Positions 32,065 to 41,114 of a DNA stretch of 64,000 nucleotides are shown here, in pieces; within the stretch, counting starts at the first letter, position 1; each line of letters opens with the position of its first letter. The stretch is from Sphingomonas ginsenosidimutans. Its GTDB lineage: Bacteria > Pseudomonadota > Alphaproteobacteria > Sphingomonadales > Sphingomonadaceae. The stretch is from contig NZ_NWVD01000001.1 of the NCBI RefSeq assembly GCF_002374835.1, forward strand, positions 62,001 through 126,000. The letters run 5' to 3'. Both the position numbers and the translations under genes were made by a program. Below the pieces are notes generated by a model that saw only the letters and a list, made by a program, of their open reading frames with translations, searched no databases and had not been told where the DNA came from.

Positions 32065-33222
32065 TTAATTGTCCTTCTTGCGCGGCAGGGGCGGGCAGCC
32101 CGTGCGCAGGCATGGCAGGCTGGGGTCCCAGGAGATCAGGCGGACCACCATGTCGCCCGGCTGGGTGCGCGGATCGGTGCCCATACCCGCCACGCGCGCA
32201 TCGAGCGAGGCGGTCAGCGTCGCGACGGGGCGGCCGAACGGGTCGGTCACAACCGCAAGCACGTCGCCCTTCTTCACGAACTGGTTCAGCGTCACGCGCA
32301 CATGCGCCCAGCCGCCGCGCGGACTGTCGACATTGGTGACAAGATTGCCCAGAAACGGTTCGGGATCGCTCAGATCGGGCGTCCCCGGCAGCATCTTGCG
32401 ATCGATCATGACATTGCGAACCCCGCGCAGCGCGCGGGCGATCATCGCTTCGTCGAACACCTCCGGCGCGCCCAGCTCATAGGTGACAGCGGGGATGCCG
32501 TTGGCGTTGAGCATATCCTCCACCGCGCCGTCCAGACCGGCCTGGATATAGATGCTGTCGGGGCGCAGCATATCGGCCAGCCGCTTGGCGGCGGGCGTGT
32601 TGACGAACACATAGGCGGGATAGGTGCCGCCACGCGATTGCGTATGCAGGTCGATCCCGAGATCGGCATTGTGGACCATCAGTCGCGACCACAGCCGTGC
32701 GGCAAAGCGTTTCCCGCCGCCGCCTTCGTCGCCATGGTCGGTCGTGTCCTGCGGGATCAGTCGGTTCAGATTGTCGCCCGCGCCGGTATGCCCGCCGGTG
32801 AAGGCGCGGGTCGAATTGCGCAGCCCGGGGGCGTTGAGGCCGGGCACCGCGATCAGCGTGCCGGACAGCGTCGCCGGGTCGAGCCCTTCGACCAGGCGCT
32901 GGATCACGCCGATGCCGTTCAACTCGTCGCCATGGATGCCCGCGGTCAGCAACAGGCGCGGTCCGGGGCGCGGCCCTTTCACGACGATGACCGGGACATA
33001 ATAGCCCTGGCCGACGTCATTGTCGTCGACGCGGAGCCACAGCCGCGTCTTGCCGACCGGCAGGGATGCCGAATCGAGCCGCTCGATCACCGGCGAACCG
33101 TCGATCCGGTCCGTCGTCTGGCCCTGCGCGGAGGCGCCAAGGAAGGGCTGTGCAATCCCGAGCAGCAAGGCAGCCATTCCGATCCGGCATGTGGCCGAGC
33201 GGCATTTTGCAGCGAAATTCAT
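32065..33222 (-). CDS. exported M14-family succinylglutamate desuccinylase/aspartoacylase-like hydrolase
   Basis: 385 residues. A signal peptide (CRIGMAALLLGIAQPFLGAS, cleavage near AQG) precedes a zinc carboxypeptidase-like domain: metal ligands in LTAGIHGDELNGIG (HxxE) and NADLGIDLHTQSRGG (third His), with a likely catalytic Glu in VTYELGAPEVF. Cytosolic AstE (the last step of the AST route) belongs to this family, but this protein is exported, so it probably deacylates N-acyl amino acids in the periplasm. ATG at 33222 is chosen because GGGGGG lies 9 bp upstream; GTG at 33231 is closer than is usual. It lies just upstream of the ast operon on the same strand. Confidence 0.82.
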   Translation of the reverse strand: MNFAAKCRSATCRIGMAALLLGIAQPFLGASAQGQTTDRIDGSPVIERLDSASLPVGKTRLWLRVDDNDVGQGYYVPVIVVKGPRPGPRLLLTAGIHGDELNGIGVIQRLVEGLDPATLSGTLIAVPGLNAPGLRNSTRAFTGGHTGAGDNLNRLIPQDTTDHGDEGGGGKRFAARLWSRLMVHNADLGIDLHTQSRGGTYPAYVFVNTPAAKRLADMLRPDSIYIQAGLDGAVEDMLNANGIPAVTYELGAPEVFDEAMIARALRGVRNVMIDRKMLPGTPDLSDPEPFLGNLVTNVDSPRGGWAHVRVTLNQFVKKGDVLAVVTDPFGRPVATLTASLDARVAGMGTDPRTQPGDMVVRLISWDPSLPCLRTGCPPLPRKKDN

Positions 33223-33287
33223 ATCGTTCACCCCCCAGTGACGGCATCGTGGCGCGGATGCGCGGGGCAGTTTCCCGAATTCCGCCC

Positions 33288-33311
33288 GTCACGGGAAGTG
33301 ACATTATGTCA
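33288..33311. promoter_or_regulatory. overlapping inverted repeats upstream of the M14 gene
   Basis: GTCAC-N5-GTGAC (33288-33302) overlaps TGACAT-T-ATGTCA (33299-33311). Both are perfect and lie 66-90 bp before the M14 start. Candidate operator; the regulator is unknown. Confidence 0.45.
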
Positions 33312-33347
33312 TGTTCAGATGCACAGGCGTCATCAGTCGCCCGTGAT

Positions 33348-33379
33348 CGGGCGGCGGCATATCGCCCTGCCGCCGCCCG
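33348..33379 (-). terminator. strong hairpin after adhP
   Basis: Twelve-base perfect arms (33348-33359 and 33368-33379, CGGGCGGCGGCA and its complement) with an 8-base loop, ten bases past the adhP stop. No T-tract follows, so termination is probable but not certain. Confidence 0.55.
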
Positions 33380-33388
33380 CGTTCGTCG

Positions 33389-34423
33389 TCAGGCGGTCAG
33401 ATCCATGACGACACGCCCTTCGATCTGGCCCCTGTGCATCCGATCGAAGACGGTGTTGATGTCCGCCAGCCGCGCGACCTCCACCGTGGCGCGCACTTTG
33501 CCGTGCGCGGCGAAGTCGATCGATTCCTGCAGATCGAGGCGCGTGCCGACGATCGATCCGCGCACGGTGATGCCGTTGAGGACGAGGCCGAAGATGTTGA
33601 GCGGGAAGTCGCCGGGCGGCAGACCGTTGAGCGCCACCGTCCCGCCGCGCGCCATCATCCCGATCGCCTGCGCGAACGCCCTTTCGCTGACGGCGGTGAC
33701 CAGCGCGCCCTGCGCACCGCCGCCGGTCTCGCGCTTGATCGTGGCGGCCGGATCGGGGTCGGTCCGCGCGTTGACGGTGACGGTCGCGCCCAGCCGGCGG
33801 GCGAGCGCCAGCTTGGCATCGTCGACGTCGACCGCCGCGACGTTCAGGCCCATCGCGACCGCATATTGCACGGCCATATGCCCCAGCCCGCCGATGCCCG
33901 AGATGACGACGGTGTCACCCGGCCGGGTGTCGGTCATCTTCAGCCCCTTGTAGACGGTGACGCCGGCACACAGGACCGGTGCGATCTCCGTAAAGCCGAT
34001 CGCGGCGGGCAGGTGACCGACATAATCGGGATCGGCGAGGACGTAATCGGCGAACCCGCCGTTGACCGAATAGCCGGTGTTGAGCTGCGCCTCGCACAAC
34101 GTTTCCCACCCGCCCAGGCAGTGCACGCAATGGCCGCAGGCGCTGTACAGCCACGGCACGCCGACGCGGTCGCCCTCCTTCACGTTCTTCACCCCGGCGC
34201 CGACCTGGCTGACGAAGCCGACGCCTTCGTGGCCGGGGATGAACGGCGGCTCGGGCTTGACCGGCCAGTCGCCCTGCGCGGCGTGCAGATCGGTGTGGCA
34301 TACGCCCGATGCCTGGATCGCGACCTGGATCTGGCCGGGGCCGACCTGCGGCACGGGGACTTCGTCGATGCTGAGCGGCTGGCCGAACGCGCGCACGACC
34401 GCGGCCTTCATGGTCTTCGCCAT
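33389..34423 (-). CDS. adhP: zinc-dependent alcohol dehydrogenase (AdhP)
   Basis: 344 residues. Catalytic zinc ligands are in SGVCHTDLHAAQGDWP and PGHEGVGFV; the structural-zinc cysteines are in ACGHCVHCLGGWETLC. The NAD motif is SGIGGLGHMAVQYA. It matches AdhP-type ethanol-active enzymes, which interconvert primary alcohols and aldehydes. It lies 60 bp after the aldehyde dehydrogenase gene on the same strand, forming a two-step alcohol-to-acid pathway. Shine-Dalgarno AAGGAAGGA precedes the ATG. Confidence 0.92.
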   Translation of the reverse strand: MAKTMKAAVVRAFGQPLSIDEVPVPQVGPGQIQVAIQASGVCHTDLHAAQGDWPVKPEPPFIPGHEGVGFVSQVGAGVKNVKEGDRVGVPWLYSACGHCVHCLGGWETLCEAQLNTGYSVNGGFADYVLADPDYVGHLPAAIGFTEIAPVLCAGVTVYKGLKMTDTRPGDTVVISGIGGLGHMAVQYAVAMGLNVAAVDVDDAKLALARRLGATVTVNARTDPDPAATIKRETGGGAQGALVTAVSERAFAQAIGMMARGGTVALNGLPPGDFPLNIFGLVLNGITVRGSIVGTRLDLQESIDFAAHGKVRATVEVARLADINTVFDRMHRGQIEGRVVMDLTA

Positions 34424-34451
34424 AAAGTTCTTCCTTCCTTCGGGGGGAAAC

Positions 34452-34475
34452 CGCCCCGCCCGGCCGGGCGGGGCG
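34452..34475. repeat. 24-bp perfect GC palindrome between the aldehyde and alcohol dehydrogenase genes
   Basis: Self-complementary over all 24 bases, centred on GGCC (34462-34465). It may stabilise or attenuate the mRNA between the two genes and so set their expression ratio. Confidence 0.5.
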
Positions 34476-34483
34476 TCATGTCG

Positions 34484-36010
34484 TCAGAAGAAGCCGAGCT
34501 TCTTCGGGCTGTAGCTGACCAGCATGTTCTTGGTCTGCTGATAATGATCCAGCATCATCTTGTGGTTCTCACGCCCGATGCCGGATTGCTTGTAGCCGCC
34601 GAACGCCGCGTGCGCGGGATAGGCGTGGTAGCAATTGGTCCACACCCGTCCGGCCTGGATCGCCCGGCCGAAGCGGTAGCAGGTGTTGGCGTCGCGGCTC
34701 CATACCCCGGCACCCAGGCCGTAGGCGGTGTCGTTGGCGATCGTCAGCGCCTCCTCCGCATCGCTGAACGTCGTCACCGAAAGCACCGGGCCGAAGATCT
34801 CCTCCTGGAAGATGCGCATCCTGTTATGGCCGCGGAACACGGTCGGCTGCACGTAATAGCCGCCCGACAACGCCCCGCCGGGATCGGCCGTGCCGCCGCC
34901 GATCAGCAGTTCCGCGCCCTCCTGCCGGCCGATATCGACATAGGAGAGGATCTTGTCGCGCTGTTCGGCCGACGCCTGCGCGCCGATCATCGTCGCGGCA
35001 TCCAGCGGATTGCCCTGGACGATCGCGGCGACCCGCTTCAGCGCGCGCTCCATGAAGCGATCGTAGATCGATTCGTGCACCAGCGCGCGGCTGGGGCAGG
35101 TGCACACCTCGCCCTGGTTCAGCGCGAACATCGTGAACCCTTCCAGCGCCTTGTCGAGGAAATCGTCATCTTCGCGCGTGACATCCTCGAAGAAGATGTT
35201 CGGCGACTTGCCACCCAGTTCCAGCGTCACCGGGATCAGGTTTTCGCTGGCATATTGCATGATCAGGCGACCGGTCGAGGTCTCCCCGGTGAACGCGATC
35301 TTGGCGATCCGGCGCGAGGTGGCCAGCGGCTTGCCCGCCTCCAGCCCGAAGCCGTTGACGATGTTGAGCACGCCCGGCGGCAGGATGTCGCCGACCAGGT
35401 CGATCCACACCATGATCGAGGCGGGGGTCTGTTCGGCGGGTTTCAGCACGATGCAATTGCCGGCGGCGAGTGCGGGGGCGAGCTTCCACGCCGCCATCAG
35501 CAGCGGGAAGTTCCACGGGATGATCTGCCCGACGACGCCCAGCGGCTCGTGGAAATGATAGGCGACGGTGTCGTGGTCGATCTCCCCGATCGATCCTTCC
35601 TGTGCGCGGACGACGCCGGCGAAATAGCGGAAATGGTCGATCGCCAGCGGGATGTCGGCGGCCATCGTCTCGCGGATCGGCTTGCCGTTGTCCCATGTCT
35701 CGGCGATCGCCAGCTGTTCCAGATGCTGTTCCATCCGGTCGGCGATGCGATTGAGGATAAGCGCCCGTTCGGCGACCGAGGTGCGGCCCCAGGCGTCCTT
35801 CGCGCTATGCGCGGCGTCCAGCGCGGCCTCGACATCCTCGGCCTGCGACCGCGCGATCTCGCCCACGGGCTGGCCGGTCAGCGGCGAGATGTTCTGGAAA
35901 TAGCGGCCCGCCTTGGGCGCGACCCAGGTGCCGCCGATGAAATTGTCGTAGCGCGGCGCGAACGGTGCGCGCAGCGTCGTGGCCGTGCGATCGAGGGTAA
36001 GGGTGCTCAT
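34484..36010 (-). CDS. NAD-dependent aldehyde dehydrogenase (AldB/ExaC type)
   Basis: 508 residues. Visible are [31 protein letters not shown], the base Glu in [13 protein letters not shown], and catalytic Cys in [14 protein letters not shown]. The CTCPSR form and the segment YSPKKLGFF at the C-terminus mark acetaldehyde dehydrogenases of the AldB/ExaC group. It oxidises acetaldehyde and similar aldehydes to acids. It is the first gene of the unit with adhP; an AcoR-like regulator gene lies immediately upstream, as is common for this enzyme type. Confidence 0.92.
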   Translation of the reverse strand: MSTLTLDRTATTLRAPFAPRYDNFIGGTWVAPKAGRYFQNISPLTGQPVGEIARSQAEDVEAALDAAHSAKDAWGRTSVAERALILNRIADRMEQHLEQLAIAETWDNGKPIRETMAADIPLAIDHFRYFAGVVRAQEGSIGEIDHDTVAYHFHEPLGVVGQIIPWNFPLLMAAWKLAPALAAGNCIVLKPAEQTPASIMVWIDLVGDILPPGVLNIVNGFGLEAGKPLATSRRIAKIAFTGETSTGRLIMQYASENLIPVTLELGGKSPNIFFEDVTREDDDFLDKALEGFTMFALNQGEVCTCPSRALVHESIYDRFMERALKRVAAIVQGNPLDAATMIGAQASAEQRDKILSYVDIGRQEGAELLIGGGTADPGGALSGGYYVQPTVFRGHNRMRIFQEEIFGPVLSVTTFSDAEEALTIANDTAYGLGAGVWSRDANTCYRFGRAIQAGRVWTNCYHAYPAHAAFGGYKQSGIGRENHKMMLDHYQQTKNMLVSYSPKKLGFF

Positions 36011-36115
36011 GGTCCTCTCCTTTACGAGGTGGGGCGCCGTGACGGCGTCTGTCCCCCGTTATCGCCCCCGGTCGGCAAGCGCGGAAGGGGAGGGGCCGAG
36101 GTGGGACCGCCGCTG

Positions 36116-36133
36116 TGTCTCGCCGTCGAGACA
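36116..36133. promoter_or_regulatory. inverted repeat, candidate activator site for the aldehyde dehydrogenase gene
   Basis: Perfect arms TGTCTCG and CGAGACA around CCGT, ~105 bp upstream of the aldehyde dehydrogenase ATG and 17 bp after the regulator's stop. TGTCNC-type inverted repeats are typical upstream activator sites of AcoR-like Fis-HTH proteins; a terminator role for the regulator gene is the alternative. Confidence 0.6.
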
Positions 36134-36150
36134 GCTGGCGGCGGCGATCG

Positions 36151-37107
36151 TCAGCCGGTCAGGCCGGCGCGTGCCATGCGGCGGTACAGCGTCGCGCGCC
36201 CGATCCCCAGCAGCCGCGCCGCCCGGCTGGCGTTGCCGTCCGCCTGCGCCAGCGCTTGGCGCAGCACCGCGCGATCGGCGTTCTCGAACGAGGGCGGCGC
36301 CTCCTCGCCCAGCACCTGCGACAGCGACCGCGGCGTGGCCAGCGCCGCGTCGTTCAGCCCCAGTCGCAGCCGCGCGGCGCGGCTCGCCCCGACGACCAGA
36401 TCGTCGCGATCGACCGCCAGCAACGCGCTGCCGCTGACCGCCTGTTCGGGCAGGAAGATGATGCGGCGGTCGGCGAAATGGCGGCAGAACAGGTCGCGTT
36501 CGATCCGGCGCGCGGCATCGCGGACCAGCGCGGCGACCATCTCCGCCATCGCGGTGCCGTGATCGTCGCGACAGCTCGACACGTCGATCGCCGCGGCCAA
36601 CCGGCCGTGCGGATCGTGGACGGGCGCGTCCATGCAGCTGATGTTGACGTTGCGGCTGGCGAAATGCTGGTCGCGGTGAATGACCACCGGCTTGCCTTCG
36701 AACAGGCAGGTGCCGATGCCGTTGGTGCCCTGATCCTCCTCGCCCCACAAGGCGCCCTCGACCAACCCCGCTGCGGAAAAGGCGTCAGCGTCGCCTGCGC
36801 CGGCGCGCCGTTCCAGGATGACGCCGCGCCGGTCGCTCAGGATCACCGCGCAGCCCGTCCGCCCCACCGCCCGGAACATCTCGTCCAGCACCGGCGCGGC
36901 GACTGCGAGCATCAGGTCGTTCTCGGCGCGGACGGCGGCCAGTGCCGCATCGTCGATCCGGTCGCGCAGCGGCGCGCCATCGGGATCGAGCCCATGGTTC
37001 AGCGCCGACCGGCACCATGATGCGGCGATCGCCGACGTCGCGGCACGGCTGGCTGACCGGACCGCCTCATGGACGGCATCCCCGTGTCGGACGACGGCTC
37101 CTCTCAT
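36151..37107 (-). CDS. AcoR-like GAF/Fis-HTH regulator lacking the AAA+ domain
   Basis: 318 residues. An N-terminal AcoR-type region starts with SAIAASWCRSALNHGLDPDG, followed by a GAF domain (CAVILSDRRGVILERR, EDQGTNGIGTCLFEGKPVVI). The C-terminus ends in a Fis-type HTH (LAQADGNASRAARLLGIGRA then LYRRMARAG). The central sigma54-activating AAA+ domain (GAFTGA, Walker A/B) of AcoR, usually ~240 residues between them, is absent; the whole protein is about half the usual length. It presumably acts on a sigma70 promoter or as a repressor of the adjacent aldehyde/alcohol dehydrogenase genes. Confidence 0.85.
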   Translation of the reverse strand: MRGAVVRHGDAVHEAVRSASRAATSAIAASWCRSALNHGLDPDGAPLRDRIDDAALAAVRAENDLMLAVAAPVLDEMFRAVGRTGCAVILSDRRGVILERRAGAGDADAFSAAGLVEGALWGEEDQGTNGIGTCLFEGKPVVIHRDQHFASRNVNISCMDAPVHDPHGRLAAAIDVSSCRDDHGTAMAEMVAALVRDAARRIERDLFCRHFADRRIIFLPEQAVSGSALLAVDRDDLVVGASRAARLRLGLNDAALATPRSLSQVLGEEAPPSFENADRAVLRQALAQADGNASRAARLLGIGRATLYRRMARAGLTG

Positions 37108-37146
37108 CGCATCCTGCCTCCTGTCGCCGACGGTTATACTCCGATG

Positions 37147-37542
37147 TCAGCGACGTGCCGAGGCCTCATCCTCACGCAGCGCCGAAAACAGCGCCTGCTG
37201 CCGCAACGGCTTGCTGAGTACCGCATCGAAGCCGCTGTCCCGGGCCAGTGCATCGAGCGCCGCGCTGGGATAGCCGGTGATGAGCACCGAGCGCCCCGTC
37301 CAGCCGCGATCGCCCAATGCGCGGCGCACGTCGCATCCGGTCGCGTCGGGCAGGCGGAAATCGGCGATCAGCACCGCGGCGTCGTCCAGATCGGCGCCCG
37401 CCAGCAACGCCCCCGCCGACGCGAACGAGCGCACCTCATATCCCCGCCAGTGCAGCAGCAGCTGAAGCGATCGGCGCACGCCGTCGTCGTCCTCCACCAC
37501 CAGCGCGGCTCGCCTGTGTTCGGGGGGCGGATCGGTCGTCAT
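37147..37542 (-). CDS. single-domain response regulator (receiver only)
   Basis: 131 residues with one CheY-like receiver and no output domain. The acidic pocket is VVEDDDG, the phospho-acceptor Asp lies in VLIADFRLPDATG, the switch Thr in VLITGYPS and the Lys in VLSKPLRQ. It lies 56 bp after fixJ on the same strand, so it probably receives or drains phosphate from the FixL kinase, or links to another kinase. Confidence 0.88.
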   Translation of the reverse strand: MTTDPPPEHRRAALVVEDDDGVRRSLQLLLHWRGYEVRSFASAGALLAGADLDDAAVLIADFRLPDATGCDVRRALGDRGWTGRSVLITGYPSAALDALARDSGFDAVLSKPLRQQALFSALREDEASARR

Positions 37543-37598
37543 GGCAGCTCCAGTCCATCATGGGAGCGTGATGATGACGAACGCCGCGCGCCGGGTCG

Positions 37599-38228
37599 CT
37601 ACGTGTTGTCCACAGTGTCGGCCAGCCCCGCCGCGAAGGCGAGGCGCAGCGCGTCCGACAGGCTGTGCACCCCCAGTTTCGTCATGACATTGGCGCGATG
37701 CACCTCGACCGTCCGCGGGCTGATGCCGAGGTCGAAGGCGATCGTCTTGTTGGGATGCCCGCGCACCAGCCCGCGCAGGATATCCTGCTCCCGCGGTGTC
37801 AGCGCGGCGATCCGCACCGCCGCGTCGCGCGCGCTGGCGGCGGCCGTGTCGCGCCGTTCCAGATGGGCGAAGCCGCGATCGAGCGCGGCGAGCAGCGCGG
37901 TCTTCTCGAACGGCTTCTCCAGGAAATCGACCGCGCCCGCACGCATCGCCGCCACCGCCGTCGCGACATCGCCGTGGCCGGTCAGGACGATCACCGGAAA
38001 GCCGATGCCGTGCACGGCGAGTTCCTGCTGGACCTGGAGGCCGTCCATTTCCGGCATACGGATGTCGAGCAGCACGCAGCCGGGCCGCTCGTGCCGCGCC
38101 GCGCGCAGGAACGCCACGCCGCTGTCCCAGGGCGTGACCGCGAAGCCCGACGTCTTCAGCATGAACGCGATCGAGCGGCGCACCGCATCCTCGTCATCGA
38201 CGACATGCACCATGCGTCGGTCAGTCAT
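37599..38228 (-). CDS. fixJ: FixJ-type two-component response regulator
   Basis: 209 residues. The receiver starts [18 protein letters not shown], with phospho-Asp in [15 protein letters not shown] and Lys in FLEKPFEK. A LuxR-type HTH fills ~140-200 ([37 protein letters not shown]). The ATG at 38228 overlaps the fixL 3' end by 8 bp, so the pair is co-translated. FixJ proteins activate microoxic genes (fixK, cytochrome oxidases) when phosphorylated by FixL at low oxygen. Confidence 0.92.
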   Translation of the reverse strand: MTDRRMVHVVDDEDAVRRSIAFMLKTSGFAVTPWDSGVAFLRAARHERPGCVLLDIRMPEMDGLQVQQELAVHGIGFPVIVLTGHGDVATAVAAMRAGAVDFLEKPFEKTALLAALDRGFAHLERRDTAAASARDAAVRIAALTPREQDILRGLVRGHPNKTIAFDLGISPRTVEVHRANVMTKLGVHSLSDALRLAFAAGLADTVDNT

Positions 38229-39741
38229 GGCCGTCCCCCGGTTCGGCGCTCCACACCGTGAAATGGAATATCGCGCCACCACCGACCGCCGGCTCGGCCC
38301 AGATGCGGCCGCCATGCGCCTCGACGATCGTGCGGGAGATCGACAGGCCCAGTCCCATGCCCTGTTCCTTTCCGCTGGCGAATGCCTCGAACAGGCGCGG
38401 GGCCACCGCGGGGTCGATGCCCGGCCCGGTATCCGCGACCGCCACGTCGATCATCCCGCCGTTGCGGCGGGTGGTGATGCGGATGTCGCGATGCGCCGTG
38501 TCGCCGACCGCCTCGGCGGCGTTGCGCAGCAGGTTGACCAGCACCTGCTGGATCTGGACGCGATCGGCCAGCACATGCGCGGCGGCAGGATCGAGATCGG
38601 TGAACAGCCGGATGCCGCGTTCGGTCGCGCCGAGCAGCCCCAGCCGGGTCGCCTCCTCGATCATCTCCGGCAAATCGTGCACCGCCTTGTCGGTGTCGCC
38701 GCGCGCGACGAACTGGCGCAGCCGCCGCACGATCTGCCCGGCGCGCAGTGCCTCGCGCGATGCCTCATCCATCGCCTCGCGCAGGAACGGCTGCGCATCG
38801 GGCGCGTCGCTGTCGATCAGGTCGCGGCCCGCCTCGAGGTAGTTGGCGATCGCGGTCAGCGGCTGGTTCAGTTCGTGCGCCAGCGTCGAGGCCATCGTGC
38901 CCATCGCGCTGACGCGCGAGACGTGGATCAGCTCCGCCTGAAGCTCCTTCATCCGCAGCTCCGCCAACTGCTGCGTCGTCAGGTCGCGGATGAAGCCGGT
39001 GAAGATGCGGTGCCCCTCGTCACGCGCCTCCCCGACCGACAATTCCATCGGGAATTGCGTCCCGTCGCGCTTCAGCCCGGTGACGACGCGGCCGATCCCG
39101 ATGATCCGCCGCTCGCCCGTGGTTTCGTAGCGGGCGATATAGCCGTCATGCTGTTCGCGATAGGGGGAGGGCATCAGCACGCTGACGTTCCGTCCCACCA
39201 CCTCCATCTCGGCATAGCCGAACAGCCGTTCGGCGGCGGCGCTGAACGACAGGATCGATCCGGCATCGTCGATCACCACCATCGCATCCGGCACGGTGGC
39301 CAGGATCGACCGGACGTGCAGCTCGCTCTGCCGCAGCGCCTGTTCGCGTGCCCGCCCGGAGGTGACGTCGGCGATCTCCATGCCGAACCCGGTCAGCGTT
39401 GCGTCATCGCCGCGCAGCGCCACGATCGTGACATCGGCTAGGAATTCGCTGCCGTTGCGCCGCACCAGCCATTGTTCGCGGCGGAGCGGCGATTGCGTCG
39501 TGGCGGCGTGGAGCGCCGCACCGCACTGCCGCGCGGCATTCTCGCCGGGATACAGCACCGCGGCGGGGTGACCGGCCAGAGCGTCGGGGGACCAACCCAG
39601 CAACCGTCGCGCCCCCTTCGTGCCGCTGGCGACCGTGCCGTCCGGCGTCAGCAGCAGGACGGCGCGGTCCGCCAACCCCTCGACGAAGCGCGCGAGTTGT
39701 TCGGCCGTCCTCTCCGTTTCGCGGCTGTCCATGCTGCTCAT
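38221..39741 (-). CDS. fixL: oxygen-sensing FixL-type histidine kinase
   Basis: 506 residues: PAS (~15-125), heme PAS (~138-255), HisKA with phospho-His in [15 protein letters not shown], and HATPase ending [16 protein letters not shown]. The second PAS carries the FixL heme signature [17 protein letters not shown] with proximal His198, and Arg218 in [10 protein letters not shown]. Their 20-residue separation equals that of His200/Arg220 in Bradyrhizobium FixL, so heme binding and oxygen sensing are expected. No membrane segments are seen, so it is soluble. ATG at 39741 is chosen over GTG 39747 because AGGT lies 6 bp upstream. It follows hemN by 25 bp in the cyd gene string. Confidence 0.92.
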   Translation of the reverse strand: MSSMDSRETERTAEQLARFVEGLADRAVLLLTPDGTVASGTKGARRLLGWSPDALAGHPAAVLYPGENAARQCGAALHAATTQSPLRREQWLVRRNGSEFLADVTIVALRGDDATLTGFGMEIADVTSGRAREQALRQSELHVRSILATVPDAMVVIDDAGSILSFSAAAERLFGYAEMEVVGRNVSVLMPSPYREQHDGYIARYETTGERRIIGIGRVVTGLKRDGTQFPMELSVGEARDEGHRIFTGFIRDLTTQQLAELRMKELQAELIHVSRVSAMGTMASTLAHELNQPLTAIANYLEAGRDLIDSDAPDAQPFLREAMDEASREALRAGQIVRRLRQFVARGDTDKAVHDLPEMIEEATRLGLLGATERGIRLFTDLDPAAAHVLADRVQIQQVLVNLLRNAAEAVGDTAHRDIRITTRRNGGMIDVAVADTGPGIDPAVAPRLFEAFASGKEQGMGLGLSISRTIVEAHGGRIWAEPAVGGGAIFHFTVWSAEPGDGHD

Positions 39742-39766
39742 CGGCACCTACGTGACACGTTCCGTG

Positions 39767-41110
39767 TCAGACCGCGAGGCTTGCCGGCGCGGCGGCGCGC
39801 CGACGCCGCGCATCGAACGCCGCGGCCACCACCCGCCGATAGGCGCGATCGCCGTCGTCGAGATACAGTCGGCCGCCGCACCAGCGCGCGATCCCGCGCT
39901 GCTCCAGCGGCGCCAGCGCGACCAGCGCATCGAGCAGCGACGTCAGCGCCAGCCGGTGGGCGCCGCACAGCGCGGCCAGATCGACCTGGCCATCGCACAG
40001 CAGCCGCTCGATGATCGCGCCGCGCAGGCGATCCTCGGCATTGCGCACCACACCGCGCGTGGTGGCCAGATGGCCACCGGCGATCGCCGCGCGATATCGG
40101 CCGACATGCTTTTCGTTCTGGACGATCAGCCCGTCGAACTGGCTGATCGCGGAGGCGCCGATGCCGATCACCGCCTCGGCTTCGTCATCGGTGAACCCCT
40201 GAAAGTTGCGGCGCAGGCGCCCGGTGACCGCGGCGATAGCGAGCGGATCGTCGGCGCGCGCGAAATGATCGAAGCCGATCGGCGCATAGCCCGCGCCGAC
40301 CAGCAGGTCGTGCGTCAGCGCGCTGTGCGCGAAGCGTTGCTGCGGATCTGGCAGGTCGGCCGCGTCGATCATCCGCTGGCGCGGGATCATCGCGGGCAGA
40401 TGCGCATAGCCGAACATCGCCACGCGCGCCGGATGGAGCGTCAGCGCCGCGGCGATCGTTTCCGCGATATCCTCGGCGCGCTGGCCCGGCAGTCCGTACA
40501 TCAGGTCGAAGTTGAGGTGCCAGATGCCGACGCCGTGCAACCGCTCGGCGACTAGCGCGATCGCTTCGTACGGCTGCACCCGGTTGATCGCGCGCTGGAT
40601 CGCGGGCGCGAATGTCTGCACGCCGATGCTCACCCGGCGGATGCCGATCGCCGCCAGCGTATCGGCATAAGCAGTGTCGAAGCCGCGCGGGTCGATCTCC
40701 ATCGCCCATTCCGCCGCGGTGTCGACGCCGAACTGGTCGCGGATCGCCTCCGCAAGGCGCAGCAACTGCGCCGGCGACAGCGCGTTCGGGCTGCCGCCGC
40801 CGAAGTGGATGGAGCGGACGCGGCCATCCAGCAGCCCGGCGACCAGCCCGATCTCCGCCAGCAGCGCGTCGACATAGGCGTCGAGCCGTGCCGGCCGGCC
40901 GGTCGCGCCGGTGTTGCAGCCGCAATACCAGCATATCTCCCGGCAATAGGGCACGTGGATGTAGAGCGATACGGGCGTGTCGGGCGCGACGCCCAGCAGC
41001 GCCAGGGCCTGTCGCTCCGGCCCCACCGCGGGGGTGAAATCGACCGCGGTGGGATAGCTGGTGTAGCGCGGGATCGCCTGCCTGGCGAGATCGGGGTGAT
41101 AGGTCGCCAC
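39767..41110 (-). CDS. hemN: oxygen-independent coproporphyrinogen III dehydrogenase
   Basis: 447 residues, radical SAM. The CxxxCxxC motif is in PYCREICWYCGCNTG, followed by VRSIHFGGGSPNALSP and GIRRVSIGVQTFAPAIQRAI; the N-terminus YHPDLARQAIPRYTSYPTAV is typical of HemN. It converts coproporphyrinogen III to protoporphyrinogen IX when oxygen is limiting, supplying heme for bd oxidase. GTG at 41110 is chosen: conserved text starts there and it lies 4 bp after the cydX stop; longer starts would cover cydX. Confidence 0.93.
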   Translation of the reverse strand: MATYHPDLARQAIPRYTSYPTAVDFTPAVGPERQALALLGVAPDTPVSLYIHVPYCREICWYCGCNTGATGRPARLDAYVDALLAEIGLVAGLLDGRVRSIHFGGGSPNALSPAQLLRLAEAIRDQFGVDTAAEWAMEIDPRGFDTAYADTLAAIGIRRVSIGVQTFAPAIQRAINRVQPYEAIALVAERLHGVGIWHLNFDLMYGLPGQRAEDIAETIAAALTLHPARVAMFGYAHLPAMIPRQRMIDAADLPDPQQRFAHSALTHDLLVGAGYAPIGFDHFARADDPLAIAAVTGRLRRNFQGFTDDEAEAVIGIGASAISQFDGLIVQNEKHVGRYRAAIAGGHLATTRGVVRNAEDRLRGAIIERLLCDGQVDLAALCGAHRLALTSLLDALVALAPLEQRGIARWCGGRLYLDDGDRAYRRVVAAAFDARRRRAAAPASLAV

Positions 41111-41114
41111 CGGC

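Noticed and set aside
36011..36115. sigma54 (-24/-12) promoter before the aldehyde dehydrogenase gene
   Set aside because: No TGGCAC-N5-TTGC-like pair was found on the minus strand, in line with an activator that lacks the AAA+ domain.
33434..36562. 1042-residue open frame on the plus strand
   Set aside because: It is antisense to adhP, the aldehyde dehydrogenase and the AcoR-like gene. Composition (Arg, His, Asp, Gly-rich) is typical of GC-rich shadows and no family motif is seen.
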